Assembly (NCBI RefSeq): GCF_000739695.1 | Contig: NZ_BBIO01000002.1 | Span: 219,534-283,533, forward strand | Length of the DNA stretch: 64,000 nucleotides | DNA from: Tepidicaulis marinus | GTDB lineage: Bacteria; Pseudomonadota; Alphaproteobacteria; Parvibaculales; Parvibaculaceae | Reading direction: 5' to 3' | Shown: positions 1 through 8,447 of the stretch, in pieces | How positions within the stretch are numbered: the first letter of the stretch is position 1 | Layout: each line of letters starts with the position of its first letter | Notes under the pieces: generated by a model | What the model saw: only the letters and a program-made list of their open reading frames with translations | What the model was told of the DNA's origin: nothing | Databases searched by the model: none | Translations under genes and position numbers: made by a program

Positions 1-2016
1 CTCCTCGATGCCTATGCCGCGGGCGTGAACGCCTCCATGAGCGGGCGGGACAAACCGCTGCCGCTCGAATTCCAGCTGCTCTTTCATGAGCCCGAACCCT
101 GGGAACCGCGCCACTCGCTCGTCATGGTGAAAATGCTGGAGCTCGGCCTTTCGGCCAATGCCTTCGATGAAATTGCCCGCGCGCGGCTCGCCCGCGATTT
201 GCCGCCGACAAGCTTTCAGGAATTTTTCGGCGTCGAAGAAGAACTCGCCCCTTTTCTCGTCGGCGAACTCGGCAAGCTTTTCCAAAAAGCGCCGCTGACC
301 AAGACCGCGCGCGCCTGGCCCGATCTCGGCCCCATCGGCGCCTCCAATAATTGGGTGGTAAACGGAGAGCACACGAAAAGCGGCAAGCCGCTGCTCGCCA
401 ATGATCCCCATCTTGGCATGCTCGCCCCCTCGCTCTGGTATCTCGTGCATCTGCAAAACCCGGTGGAGGGTGAGACCCGCAATCTTGTGGGCGCGACGAT
501 CCCCGGCATTCCAAGCGTGCTGCTCGGCCGGAACGACCGCATCGCCTGGGGCCTTACGAATACGCGGCCCGACAGCCAGGACCTTTATATCGAGCGGCTC
601 AATCCCGATAACCCGGATGAATATGAAACGCCCGATGGCTTTACCGCCTTTAAGGTGCGCGAGGAACACATCAAGGTACGCTTCGGCTCGGATGAAGTCT
701 TGAGCGTCAGGGCGACGCGGCACGGCCCGGTACTGCCGGAGGAAACCGTGGCAGGCGCGCCCTCGCTCGAAGAAGGTCACGTCCTCGCGCTTTCCTGGCC
801 GGCGCTTGAGCCCGGCGATCTGACGGTCGCGGCAGGATACAAGATGAGCCGGGCGGAAAATTTCACCGGCTTCCTGGAGGCGCTGCGCGATGACTATGTC
901 AGCCCCATGCAGTCCATCGTCTATGGCGATATTGACGGGAATATCGGCTTCATCGCGCCGGCGCATATTCCGCTACGCGGGCCGGCGCACCGCACGAAAG
1001 GGCTGATGCCCGCCGAAGGCTGGCTGCGCGACAATGACTGGACGGGCATCATTCCCTTCGACGCGCTGCCGCAGCTTTACAATCCGGCAAGCGGCATCAT
1101 CGCGAGCGCCAATCACAAGATCGTGGACGACAATTATCCCTATCAGCTCGCGCTCGACTGGAACGCGCCTTACCGCGCCATTCGCATTTATGAACTCCTG
1201 GAAGCGGGAGACGATTTCAGCGCGCAGGATTTCGCCGACATGCAGATGGATAATCTCTCGCTTTTTGCCGCCCGCGTGCTGCCGCTTCTTCTGGAACATT
1301 TGCCTGAGGCGCAAAAAGAAACGGCGGAAGGCAAACTGCTTGCCGCCTGGAACCATTCCCTCGATGCGGAAAAAGCCGCCCCGCTCATCTATGCCGCCTT
1401 TCTGCACGAGCTGCCGAAAACACTCTGGGCGGATGAGCTTGGTGCCTCTTTTGACAGTTACAAAAGCCCGCGTTCGGATTTTCTCTTGAGCATCTTCGAA
1501 GGCACACGCCCCAATACCCATTGGTGCGATGACACGCAAACGGAAGAAACGGAAAGCTGCGCCGCCCAAACCGGCAAGGCCTTTGAGGCGGCAATGGCGG
1601 GGCTGCGCGAGACATATGGCGAAGACCCTCAAGATTGGACCTGGGGCGCGGCGCATCCCGTGATCAACAACCACATTCCGGGCGGCAGCTTGCCCTTCCT
1701 GAAAAACTGGCTGAGCCTTGAAACGCCATCGGCGGGCGGCATACATACGCTGAACCGCGGGCAATATCGAGGCAGCGGCGCGCGGCCCTTCGCCAATATC
1801 CATGCGGCAGGTTTCCGCGCCGTCTATGATTTTGCCGATCTCGACAGCTCGCTTTACATGATCTCGACCGGCCAGTCGGGCGATCCTTATTCGCCCTTTT
1901 ACGGCAATCTTCTGGAAGATTGGGCGGCGGGTCGAACCATCACCATTTCAACGCGCAAGGACGTTTATCGCAAAGGCGCGCTTGGCACGCTCACCCTGCG
2001 CCCGGCAGACGGATAA
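1..2016 (+). CDS. Penicillin acylase family protein (Ntn hydrolase), 5' truncated by the window
   Basis: The frame is open from base 1, and its first codons read LLDAYAAGVNA, the usual alpha-chain motif of penicillin/acyl-homoserine-lactone acylases. The true start therefore lies upstream. The autocatalytic junction is seen in GASNNW; the predicted N-terminal Ser nucleophile is codon 343-345. A few residues on comes VNG, then ANDPHL, as in the beta chain of the family. A later SANHKI segment supplies the conserved beta-chain Asn. These enzymes are usually exported and hydrolyse amide bonds of penicillins or N-acyl amino compounds; the substrate cannot be read here. The stop is 5 bp from the convergent TonB-like gene. 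Family assignment is confident, specificity unknown. Confidence 0.93.
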   Translation, partial: LLDAYAAGVNASMSGRDKPLPLEFQLLFHEPEPWEPRHSLVMVKMLELGLSANAFDEIARARLARDLPPTSFQEFFGVEEELAPFLVGELGKLFQKAPLTKTARAWPDLGPIGASNNWVVNGEHTKSGKPLLANDPHLGMLAPSLWYLVHLQNPVEGETRNLVGATIPGIPSVLLGRNDRIAWGLTNTRPDSQDLYIERLNPDNPDEYETPDGFTAFKVREEHIKVRFGSDEVLSVRATRHGPVLPEETVAGAPSLEEGHVLALSWPALEPGDLTVAAGYKMSRAENFTGFLEALRDDYVSPMQSIVYGDIDGNIGFIAPAHIPLRGPAHRTKGLMPAEGWLRDNDWTGIIPFDALPQLYNPASGIIASANHKIVDDNYPYQLALDWNAPYRAIRIYELLEAGDDFSAQDFADMQMDNLSLFAARVLPLLLEHLPEAQKETAEGKLLAAWNHSLDAEKAAPLIYAAFLHELPKTLWADELGASFDSYKSPRSDFLLSIFEGTRPNTHWCDDTQTEETESCAAQTGKAFEAAMAGLRETYGEDPQDWTWGAAHPVINNHIPGGSLPFLKNWLSLETPSAGGIHTLNRGQYRGSGARPFANIHAAGFRAVYDFADLDSSLYMISTGQSGDPYSPFYGNLLEDWAAGRTITISTRKDVYRKGALGTLTLRPADG

Positions 2017-2021
2017 GACGC

Positions 2022-2894
2022 CTATTCGATCCGGCCTTCCGCCGCGATCCGGCCCGTCTTGCAATTGGGCGAGGAATCGATGGTGCATTTGTCGTAGTAA
2101 AGCCGCACCGTACCCGCCTCGTCCTGCGTCATGTGATAGCAGTCTTTGGTGTTGTAGGAGATGACGGGCGATTGATGGCACCACATGTCGCCTTCGATCC
2201 ACCAGCGCCCTTCCCCGTCGAGGCTGCGCGTCGAAGAGCGCTGCTGGTGGAAAGTCTTGTAGTGGTAATAGACGAGTTCCACTTCCGAGGTGCCGTCCGG
2301 CTTCAGCTTGATGATCGTGTTGGTGAGGCGGTTGCCGCCGGGAATATCGAGTCGGCCCATTTCCAGATTGAACGTATGTCCGCTCGACTGCGCGGCGATC
2401 TGGATGCCGGTCATTTTCGTCCCCTTTTGATTGAGGATCGTCTGCTCGGCCTCGCCGCTGCTGCCTTGCGTATCGTCTCCGCTTGTACCCTCGGAGCGTC
2501 CGGCAACGGCCTGTTTGGCCTCGCCCTCAACGGGCGTCGTCTTTTCCGCCGTCTGGGGGCGTTCGGTCTTGCGCAGCGGAATGACGTCGGGCTTGGGCTT
2601 CGGTTTTTCCACGACTTCGGGTTTTTCGGCAGGCTTCGGCGCCGGGTCCACATCGGCATCGGCAAAGACCGGGTCCTGCTGCGCCCCGTCAATATCCGCC
2701 GCCGCATCCACGTCCTGGCCCGGCCCGGCCGCAAGCTGAAAGAACAGCTTGTCGCCGCCGCCCGGCCCCGGCGCGCCGAAAATACCGCCCGCCAGCATGA
2801 AGAGGATAAAGGCCAGCACATGCACCAGCGCGGAGCCGATAAGAAACCGCTTTATATTCGGCGGTGAGGATGGCGATTGTTCGGCCAAACTCAT
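2022..2894 (-). CDS. TonB-like anchored protein with atypical C-terminal domain
   Basis: 290 residues. A short cytoplasmic N-terminus precedes one membrane segment (about 17-40), then a Pro/Lys/Glu-rich stretch (84-113, with several KP and EKP units), a Ser/Gly/Thr-rich linker, and a C-terminal domain of about 130 residues. That layout is TonB's, and the gene closes an exbB-exbD-exbD operon, 61 bp after the second exbD. The C-terminal domain does not show the TonB fold motifs I know. It is rich in Tyr and Trp and has four Cys (239, 252, 270, 278) that could form disulfides in the periplasm. The inferred role is to carry proton-motive energy to an envelope partner, but that partner is unknown. 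It could also be a cell-envelope protein merely anchored beside the motor. Confidence 0.7.
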   Translation of the reverse strand: MSLAEQSPSSPPNIKRFLIGSALVHVLAFILFMLAGGIFGAPGPGGGDKLFFQLAAGPGQDVDAAADIDGAQQDPVFADADVDPAPKPAEKPEVVEKPKPKPDVIPLRKTERPQTAEKTTPVEGEAKQAVAGRSEGTSGDDTQGSSGEAEQTILNQKGTKMTGIQIAAQSSGHTFNLEMGRLDIPGGNRLTNTIIKLKPDGTSEVELVYYHYKTFHQQRSSTRSLDGEGRWWIEGDMWCHQSPVISYNTKDCYHMTQDEAGTVRLYYDKCTIDSSPNCKTGRIAAEGRIE

Positions 2895-2955
2895 GTTACT
2901 CCTCCCGTTACACCCCCGCCCGCGCCCGGCACCCGGCCCGGGCGGCGCGTTTCTT

Positions 2956-3363
2956 TTATTCCTTTGCTTGCTGCGTGATCAGCATGACCTCCTTCACGCC
3001 GATATTGCGCAGGCCCTCCATGAGCTGAATGAGATCATGGGCATCCGCCGCCTGATCCGCCTTCACCGTCACGGCCTCCACCGCGAGCTTGGAGAAGCGG
3101 TTGCGCAGCATGTAGGGCGCCATTTGCGCGTCCATGGTCAGGTCCTGAAAATGCACGAAGCCGTCCGCTTCCACATAAAGGATGAGTTCTTCTTCCTGCT
3201 TCTTGTCGTCCACCTGGCCGGTGGGAAGCTCGACATCCACCGTGTCGGTCTTCTTCAGCGTGCCGGTGAGAAGAAAGAAGATCAGCAGCAGAAACACTAC
3301 ATTTATGAGCGGCACCACGCTTTCGATCTGGCGGCGGGGCGGGTTTTCCTCGAACTCGATCAT
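2956..3363 (-). CDS. exbD: ExbD/TolR family protein, Asn at the usual proton-binding Asp
   Basis: 135 residues with one N-terminal membrane helix (about 16-37) and a periplasmic ExbD/TolR domain. ExbD and TolR pair with ExbB/TolQ to convert proton flow into movement of TonB/TolA. The family normally carries an Asp at the start of the helix (Asp25 in E. coli ExbD). Here the matching motif reads PLINVVF, with Asn21 encoded by AAT (bases 3301-3303 on the minus strand). The upstream paralogue keeps the Asp. Its start overlaps the preceding exbD stop by four bases (ATGA), so the two are probably translated together. The Asn suggests a partner subunit that does not itself carry protons, but this is inference. 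Confidence 0.9.
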   Translation of the reverse strand: MIEFEENPPRRQIESVVPLINVVFLLLIFFLLTGTLKKTDTVDVELPTGQVDDKKQEEELILYVEADGFVHFQDLTMDAQMAPYMLRNRFSKLAVEAVTVKADQAADAHDLIQLMEGLRNIGVKEVMLITQQAKE

Positions 3364-3788
3364 TGCCCGCCCCCCACGCGTGTCGTGGCCACGGTGCGCG
3401 CGCCCGCCTGACGGGCCGCCTCCACCGCACTGATGAGCGGCTGCACCTGCACATCCTTCTCCGCCAGGATGGAGACCACCGCCTCCTTGTCCCCGCCGAG
3501 CGCCGCCTTGATGGCCGCCGAGAGCTCTTCGACCGGCGCGGCTTCCCCATCGACACGGAACGTACCGCCGGGGGCAACGCGCACCTCCACCACCGTCCAG
3601 TCGCTGTCGGTCTCGCTTGCCGCCTTGGGCGGGGTGATGACGCTCAACGTCTGCGTTTGCAGAAAGGTGCTTGCCAGCATGAAGAAGATCAGCAGCAAAA
3701 ACACCACGTCGATCAGCGGCGTCAAAGAGACGATGCGCCGCTTGACCTCGTAGTGCCCGAAAAGATCGTCGCCGCTTCCATGTTGCAT
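3360..3788 (-). CDS. exbD: ExbD/TolR family protein with intact transmembrane Asp
   Basis: 142 residues. A basic cytoplasmic N-terminus (KRR) is followed by a single helix beginning TPLIDVVFLLLIFF, in which Asp27 is the conserved proton-translocating residue. The remaining 95 residues form the periplasmic ExbD/TolR domain. It lies 8 bp after exbB and overlaps the next exbD by 4 bp, so exbB-exbD-exbD is one translationally coupled unit. Two unlike ExbD proteins per ExbB are known from several Gram-negative groups. Here only this copy has the acidic residue. Confidence 0.92.
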   Translation of the reverse strand: MQHGSGDDLFGHYEVKRRIVSLTPLIDVVFLLLIFFMLASTFLQTQTLSVITPPKAASETDSDWTVVEVRVAPGGTFRVDGEAAPVEELSAAIKAALGGDKEAVVSILAEKDVQVQPLISAVEAARQAGARTVATTRVGGGQ

Positions 3789-3796
3789 GGCTGGCC

Positions 3797-4570
3797 TCAG
3801 ACGAGTTTCAAAATGGCGAGCATGCGGCCCGTCGCGTCACGCAGACGCAAACGCACCTGGTCCACCCGGTTCTCGAAAAGATTGAGCGCCCCGATGGCGG
3901 GAATAGCAACGGCCAGACCCACGGCGGTCGTCAGCAGCGCTTCCCAGATGCCGCCGGAAAGAATCGCCGGATCGACCCGGTTGCCCGCCGCTTCAAGCTG
4001 CTGGAACGCCTCGATCATGCCGATCACCGTGCCGAGCAAGCCGAGCAAGGGCGAAATATTGCCGATCACTTCCAGCCAGCGGAAATAGCCTTGCAGGGCG
4101 CCCAGCTCATTGCCGCCGACACGGGCCATCTCTTCGGCAGGCTGCATGCCATTGCGCTTCGCCTCGACACCGGCCAGAAGCACGCGGGCGATGGGCGAGC
4201 GGTGCTTGCGCAAAATGTCTGCCGCCTCATCGAGCTTGCCGGCCGAGGCTTTGTCCAGCGCCGGTTCCAAGAACGCTTTGCGCGACAGGCCTGCACGCCA
4301 AAACTGCACCACCTTGAGCAGAATGACCGCCAGGGAGAAAACCGAAAGAATGATCAGGATAACGACGATGGGGCCGCCCTTATCGACCAGCGGCACCAGA
4401 TCGAGCAGCCCACCCCCATCGGCGGGAATGGATGCGGCGGCATCGCCCGCCGCCTGCGCCGCGCCTTCCGCGGCCTCTGCCGCCCCCTCGACGGCGCCTT
4501 CGGCCGCATTTACAGCTTCTTCAGCGTTTTCAGCGCTCGCTTCGGCGCCCGAACTCGTGACGTCGTCCAC
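3797..4570 (-). CDS. exbB: MotA/TolQ/ExbB proton channel family protein
   Basis: 257 residues. The first 50 or so are unusually rich in Ala and Glu (repeats of the kind AAEGA) and acidic. A membrane helix follows at about 66-90, then a cytoplasmic loop and the MotA_TolQ_ExbB domain. The domain is seen in GNISPLLGLLGTVIGM and in the last helix LLTTAVGLAVAIPAI. In the inner membrane it forms the pentameric channel around the ExbD helices. It is the first gene of the operon and is divergent from marR across 142 bp that hold a perfect palindrome. It could serve TonB or Tol-Pal; the TonB-like last gene favours the former. Confidence 0.93.
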   Translation of the reverse strand: MDDVTSSGAEASAENAEEAVNAAEGAVEGAAEAAEGAAQAAGDAAASIPADGGGLLDLVPLVDKGGPIVVILIILSVFSLAVILLKVVQFWRAGLSRKAFLEPALDKASAGKLDEAADILRKHRSPIARVLLAGVEAKRNGMQPAEEMARVGGNELGALQGYFRWLEVIGNISPLLGLLGTVIGMIEAFQQLEAAGNRVDPAILSGGIWEALLTTAVGLAVAIPAIGALNLFENRVDQVRLRLRDATGRMLAILKLV

Positions 4571-4621
4571 ACTTTCCCCCTATGCTTGTTCTTCGCATTA
4601 TGCGGTGGTAGAACCCACTTA

Positions 4622-4636
4622 GTAAATTAAATTTAC
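4622..4636. promoter_or_regulatory. 7-1-7 perfect palindrome between exbB and marR
   Basis: GTAAATT-A-AATTTAC is a perfect inverted repeat in an AT-rich patch between the divergent exbB and marR starts, about 50 bp from the exbB start and 75 bp from the marR start. MarR proteins bind such short palindromes as dimers, commonly in a shared divergent promoter. The site is seen; binding is inferred. Confidence 0.45.
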
Positions 4637-4712
4637 GAAATCATGGAATGATCGGCAGGTCAACGGTCATACCTGACTATTACAGAATAACAGCAATCGC
4701 GGCGCGAAACTC

Positions 4713-5330
4713 ATGCCCCAGAACCTGCCAGCCGATAAAAATAAAGTCAGCGCCGCGGGGCGAGCCGCGGCCGGGCCGGACGAGATTCCGAAGCCGCCCG
4801 CAGGCGAGACGGAGCTGGGGCCGGGCTATTTTCTGCAATTGCTGGAAGGTATAGGCACCTCGCTGGAACAGGCCTATGACAGCGCCAACCCGCTGCCACG
4901 CGGCCACCAGCGCCTGATCCGCCAATTGCTGCTCAAGGACGGCCAGACCCAGACGGAACTCGCTACGGCTATGCACATCCACAAAGTGTCCGTCGGGCTC
5001 TACATCAACGATCTGGTGGAAATGGGTCTGGTGGAACGCCGCCGCCACCCCAAGGACGGGCGCGCCTATTGCATCCATCTGACCGAATATCTGCACCGTT
5101 TCCGCCCGGAAGGCGAACGGGTCTTCGCCGAAATCCACGCCCATGCCATCAAGGGCCTGCCAACCGAGGAATACCGGATGTTGCTGCAGGCCATGGAGAA
5201 GATCTATCTCAACCTGCAGGGCCTGGCGCGGGCCCCTGACAAGGTAAAGCCGATTACGTCCCCAGCGCCTGATAGCCGCCCCGGTGATAAACCAGCGGGC
5301 GCCCCTCCTGTTCGGAAGAAAACGCCTTAA
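4713..5330 (+). CDS. MarR family winged-helix transcriptional regulator
   Basis: 205 residues. After a disordered Pro/Gly-rich start (1-35), the protein has the MarR layout: dimerisation helix, HTH (TQTELATAMHIHKVSVGLYI), the wing (VERRRHPKDGRAYCIHLTE) with the DGR turn typical of the family, and C-terminal dimerisation helices. The tail after about residue 178 is polar and lies in the 77 bp that also encode the end of the flavin reductase on the other strand. It is divergent from the exbB operon, so it may control that operon and itself through the palindrome between them. The ligand is unknown. Confidence 0.88.
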   Translation: MPQNLPADKNKVSAAGRAAAGPDEIPKPPAGETELGPGYFLQLLEGIGTSLEQAYDSANPLPRGHQRLIRQLLLKDGQTQTELATAMHIHKVSVGLYINDLVEMGLVERRRHPKDGRAYCIHLTEYLHRFRPEGERVFAEIHAHAIKGLPTEEYRMLLQAMEKIYLNLQGLARAPDKVKPITSPAPDSRPGDKPAGAPPVRKKTP

Positions 5331-5733
5331 CCCGGCCAATCAGGATGATGTGGTCGCCCGCATCATGCCTTGCATAAATATCGCATTCGAACACCGCCAG
5401 CGCCGCCTCGATGCGCGGACAGCCATTCTCCCCTTCCCGCGTGGCAACCGCCTCAAGCGAGTGATCGCCGCTCTTGGCCAGTTCGTTGGAAATGTGTTTT
5501 TGATCCTCGCTGAGAATGTTCACGGTGAAGGCATCGCACGTCTCGAAAATGGAAAGCGTGTCCGAGCCTTTGTCGAGGCACCAAAGAACCAGCGGCGGGT
5601 CCAGTGAAACCGAGGAAAAGGAATTGACCGTAATTCCAATAGGGGTTTTCCCCGGTACTTTCGTCGTCACAATGGCAACGCCGGTGGCGAACCACCCCAA
5701 GGCGTTGCGGAGGGCCCGCGGATCGTGGGTCAT
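5254..5733 (-). CDS. Flavin reductase family protein (FMN-binding split barrel)
   Basis: 159 residues from the ATG at 5733. This start (MTHDPRALRN) was chosen over an in-frame ATG 33 bp upstream because a GGGAG sequence lies about 8 bp before it and the family normally begins just ahead of LRNALGWFATGV. Motifs include FATGVAIVTTK, NSFSSVSLDPPLVLW and the late GRVKAF plus YHRGGYQALG. Such proteins reduce FMN/FAD with NAD(P)H, often to feed two-component monooxygenases, but no oxygenase is adjacent. The last 77 bp overlap the 3' end of marR on the opposite strand. Confidence 0.9.
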   Translation of the reverse strand: MTHDPRALRNALGWFATGVAIVTTKVPGKTPIGITVNSFSSVSLDPPLVLWCLDKGSDTLSIFETCDAFTVNILSEDQKHISNELAKSGDHSLEAVATREGENGCPRIEAALAVFECDIYARHDAGDHIILIGRVKAFSSEQEGRPLVYHRGGYQALGT

Positions 5734-5968
5734 TAACGCTGCTCCCAACGGCTGATTTGTGATCAATTCTTAATTAGACCGGTTTTAGGAAGGTTTGCAG
5801 GCCGGTGCAATGCCTCAATCATGCCGGGCCTTTTGCGTGCCGGCGGCCTCATCCGGGCAATTTACCTAAACTCGGTATTAACCCGATTTCGCGGACAATG
5901 TGCCAAATCGGACTACCTGCGGAGCACCCGCGGGACATCCGCCGTGAGACAGGGGGACCGTCGGGGTC

Positions 5969-6832
5969 ATGAAGTTTATCATCGGCATTGTCATCGTCGT
6001 CGTCGCTGTTTTCGGCGGTTATTGGGGCGTCGGCGGCCATTTGGGGGTACTCTGGCAGCCTTACGAATTCGTGATCATTCTGGGCGCGGCCATCGGCGCC
6101 TTCGTCATCGGCAACCCGCCTTCCGTGCTCAAGGGCCTGGGCCGGACATTCAAGATCATGCTCAAGGGGCCCCAGTACAAAAAAGACTCCTATCTGGAAT
6201 TGCTCGGCCTGCAATACACGCTCTTCAAATTGGCCAAAGCCAAAGGCAGCCTGGCGCTGGAAGCGCATGTGGAGAACCCTTCGGAATCGGACATCTTCAA
6301 CAGGTTCCCGGCCATTGCATCGGATCCGCGCGCGCTAGAATTCATGTGCGATTATTTGCGCCTTGTTACGCTGGGCACGGAAAACTCCCACGAAGTCGAA
6401 GCGCTGATGGATGAGGAACTGGAAACCCTCAACCAGGAAGACGAGCAGATGGTCGCCGCCATTCAGTCGCTTGCAGACGGCACGCCTGCCCTCGGTATCG
6501 TGGCCGCGGTGCTCGGCGTTATTCACACGATGGGCTCGATCGACCAGCCGCCGGAAATTCTCGGCCACCTCATCGGCGCGGCGCTTGTGGGCACGTTCTT
6601 CGGCGTGTTCTGCGCCTACGGCTTCTTCGCGCCCATGGCCATGGCGCTGAAGAATGCCTTTGAATCGGAAAACAAATTCTACCTCTCCATGAAGGCCGGC
6701 ATTCTGGCGCATTTGCAAGGCTATGCGCCGGCGGTGTCGGTGGAATTTGCGCGTAAAGCCCTGATGAGCGATGTGCGCCCGACCTTTGCGGAAGTCGAAG
6801 AATCCACACAGAACAGTGCGCAGGCCGCTTAA
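5969..6832 (+). CDS. motA: Flagellar motor stator protein MotA
   Basis: 287 residues, the normal MotA length. There are four membrane helices, two at the N-terminus (3-19 and about 29-50) and two near 170-225, with a large cytoplasmic loop between them. The motif PALGIVAAVLGVIHTMGS carries the Pro that couples proton flow to rotor contact, and GTFFGVFCAYGFFAPMA follows. MotA surrounds MotB in the A5B2 stator that drives the flagellar rotor. motB follows after 66 bp. No other flagellar gene is in the window, so the stator pair is separated from its cluster. Confidence 0.96.
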   Translation: MKFIIGIVIVVVAVFGGYWGVGGHLGVLWQPYEFVIILGAAIGAFVIGNPPSVLKGLGRTFKIMLKGPQYKKDSYLELLGLQYTLFKLAKAKGSLALEAHVENPSESDIFNRFPAIASDPRALEFMCDYLRLVTLGTENSHEVEALMDEELETLNQEDEQMVAAIQSLADGTPALGIVAAVLGVIHTMGSIDQPPEILGHLIGAALVGTFFGVFCAYGFFAPMAMALKNAFESENKFYLSMKAGILAHLQGYAPAVSVEFARKALMSDVRPTFAEVEESTQNSAQAA

Positions 6833-6898
6833 CACGACCCTTGCGCTCCGGCACACAAGGCACAGACCTGAAACAGTACGGAACGGGCGACCCAGACG

Positions 6899-7855
6899 GT
6901 GAACGAAGCGCAACCCATCATCAAGAAGATCAAGAAGGGCAAGCACCCGCACCATGGCGGCGCGTGGAAAATCGCCTATGCCGACTTCGTGACCGCGATG
7001 ATGGCATTCTTCCTTCTGCTCTGGCTGATCTCCATGACGACGCCGGAGCAAAAGCAAGGACTGGCCGACTATTTCGCACCGGCAAATGTCAGTCGCTCGA
7101 CCAGCGGCTCGGGCGGCGTCATGGGCGGCACCGCCTTCGACATCGAAGGCTCGCGCATGGCCGGCACCACCCCGCAAGTGGTGATGAACATTTCCGCTCC
7201 GCCCAAACCGAAAAATTCGTATAAGGATGAAAAGGACCGCGCCGAGTCCGCCGAGACGGTGAGTACCGTTCAGGACAAGCAGGGCCAGGAAGGCACGACC
7301 CAGGTCTTCGACGAGCAGCGCCAGCTGGCCGCCGCGACCTCGCGCGAGAAAGACGATTTCCGCTCCGCCGCCGAAAGCATCCGCCAGGCGCTGCGCGACA
7401 TGCCGGATCTCGCCGAGCTTTCCAAGAACATATTGGTGGAAGAAACACCCGAAGGCCTGCAAATCCAGCTCGTCGATCAGGAAGGCCGCTCGATGTTCCC
7501 CGCCGGGATCGAGGAACCTTATGAGCGCACCCGGCGCCTCTTGGAAGAAGTTGCCAAGATCGTTCAGAAATTGCCGAACCGCATCGCCATTTCCGGCCAC
7601 ACCGATTCTGCGGCGAGCTATGGCGGCTCGGACAGCCAGAAATGGGATCTGACAGCCGACCGGGCCAATGCCACGCGCCGCATCCTGCAAGGGGCCGGCG
7701 TGCCGGACGACCGCATCTACGAAGTGACCGGCAAGGCCGATACGCTGCCGCTCTTCCCCGAGGACCCGAGCTTGCCCGCCAACCGGCGCATTTCCATTCT
7801 CCTCAAGCGCGAGGCGCCTGTCGTGCCGCCCGATTTCGGCAACGGACGCGGCTGA
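6899..7855 (+). CDS. motB: Flagellar motor protein MotB
   Basis: 318 residues from a GTG start. This start gives the usual short basic N-terminus before WKIAYADFVTAMMAFFLLLWLI, where Asp29 is the essential proton-binding residue (Asp32 in E. coli). A long linker (about 50-180) includes the plug region. The C-terminal OmpA/MotB domain (about 200-300) binds peptidoglycan and anchors the stator; ISGHTDS and the ADRANATRRIL helix are diagnostic. It is cotranscribed with motA and has no frameshift. Confidence 0.96.
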   Translation: MNEAQPIIKKIKKGKHPHHGGAWKIAYADFVTAMMAFFLLLWLISMTTPEQKQGLADYFAPANVSRSTSGSGGVMGGTAFDIEGSRMAGTTPQVVMNISAPPKPKNSYKDEKDRAESAETVSTVQDKQGQEGTTQVFDEQRQLAAATSREKDDFRSAAESIRQALRDMPDLAELSKNILVEETPEGLQIQLVDQEGRSMFPAGIEEPYERTRRLLEEVAKIVQKLPNRIAISGHTDSAASYGGSDSQKWDLTADRANATRRILQGAGVPDDRIYEVTGKADTLPLFPEDPSLPANRRISILLKREAPVVPPDFGNGRG

Positions 7856-7928
7856 TCTTCAAGGCCACTTGCTATCGGGCGCCAGTCTTCCTACTTATTT
7901 TTGAAGCAGACCGGAAAAGGAGACCCGA

Positions 7929-8447
7929 ATGAGCGCGAGCGGCGACGAAACTTATCCCTCCCCTCATTCCGCCTCCCGCGCCAATGACGGCCAGAATGAC
8001 GGTCTGGCCGACCCGTTCGACGATAGCGAATTCCGCGGCATTCTCGTTTCACGCTTTTTGGCTGTAATAGCGGACTTCCTCATTCTGACGGTACTGATCG
8101 TGTCGGCCTGGCTGCTTTTGGGCGTGCTTGGCTTTTTGACATTCGGCCTTGCATGGCTTGCATTGCAACTCGTCACGCCCGTTGTCTTTTTCGGCTATTT
8201 CACGCTGACCCTGGGCGGCGAGCATTCGGCCACACCCGGCATGCGCTTTCAGGGCATTCATGCGGAAACCTGGGACCGGCGCGCGCCCGGCCTCGTGCAA
8301 GCCTTCGTTCAGACCGTGCTTTTTTACCTGACCGTGAGCATCCTCACGCCGCTCATTCTTCTCGTGGCGCTCTTCAACCGCCGCCGGCGCTGCCTGCATG
8401 ATTATCTGTCAGGCATGGTCTATGTGCGCAACCGCGAACTGATATAA
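7929..8447 (+). CDS. RDD family membrane protein
   Basis: 172 residues. A polar N-terminus (1-35) leads to three or four membrane helices. The first begins with the RFLAVIADFLIL segment that carries the Arg and Asp after which RDD proteins are named. A later stretch, TPGMRFQGIH, matches the family's conserved loop, and the protein ends NRRRRCLHDYLSGMVYVRN, where HDYLSGT-like sequence is typical. RDD proteins are mostly of unknown role; some affect ion or stress tolerance. It starts 73 bp after motB with an AGGAGA Shine-Dalgarno sequence, so it may be part of that transcript. Confidence 0.85.
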   Translation: MSASGDETYPSPHSASRANDGQNDGLADPFDDSEFRGILVSRFLAVIADFLILTVLIVSAWLLLGVLGFLTFGLAWLALQLVTPVVFFGYFTLTLGGEHSATPGMRFQGIHAETWDRRAPGLVQAFVQTVLFYLTVSILTPLILLVALFNRRRRCLHDYLSGMVYVRNRELI

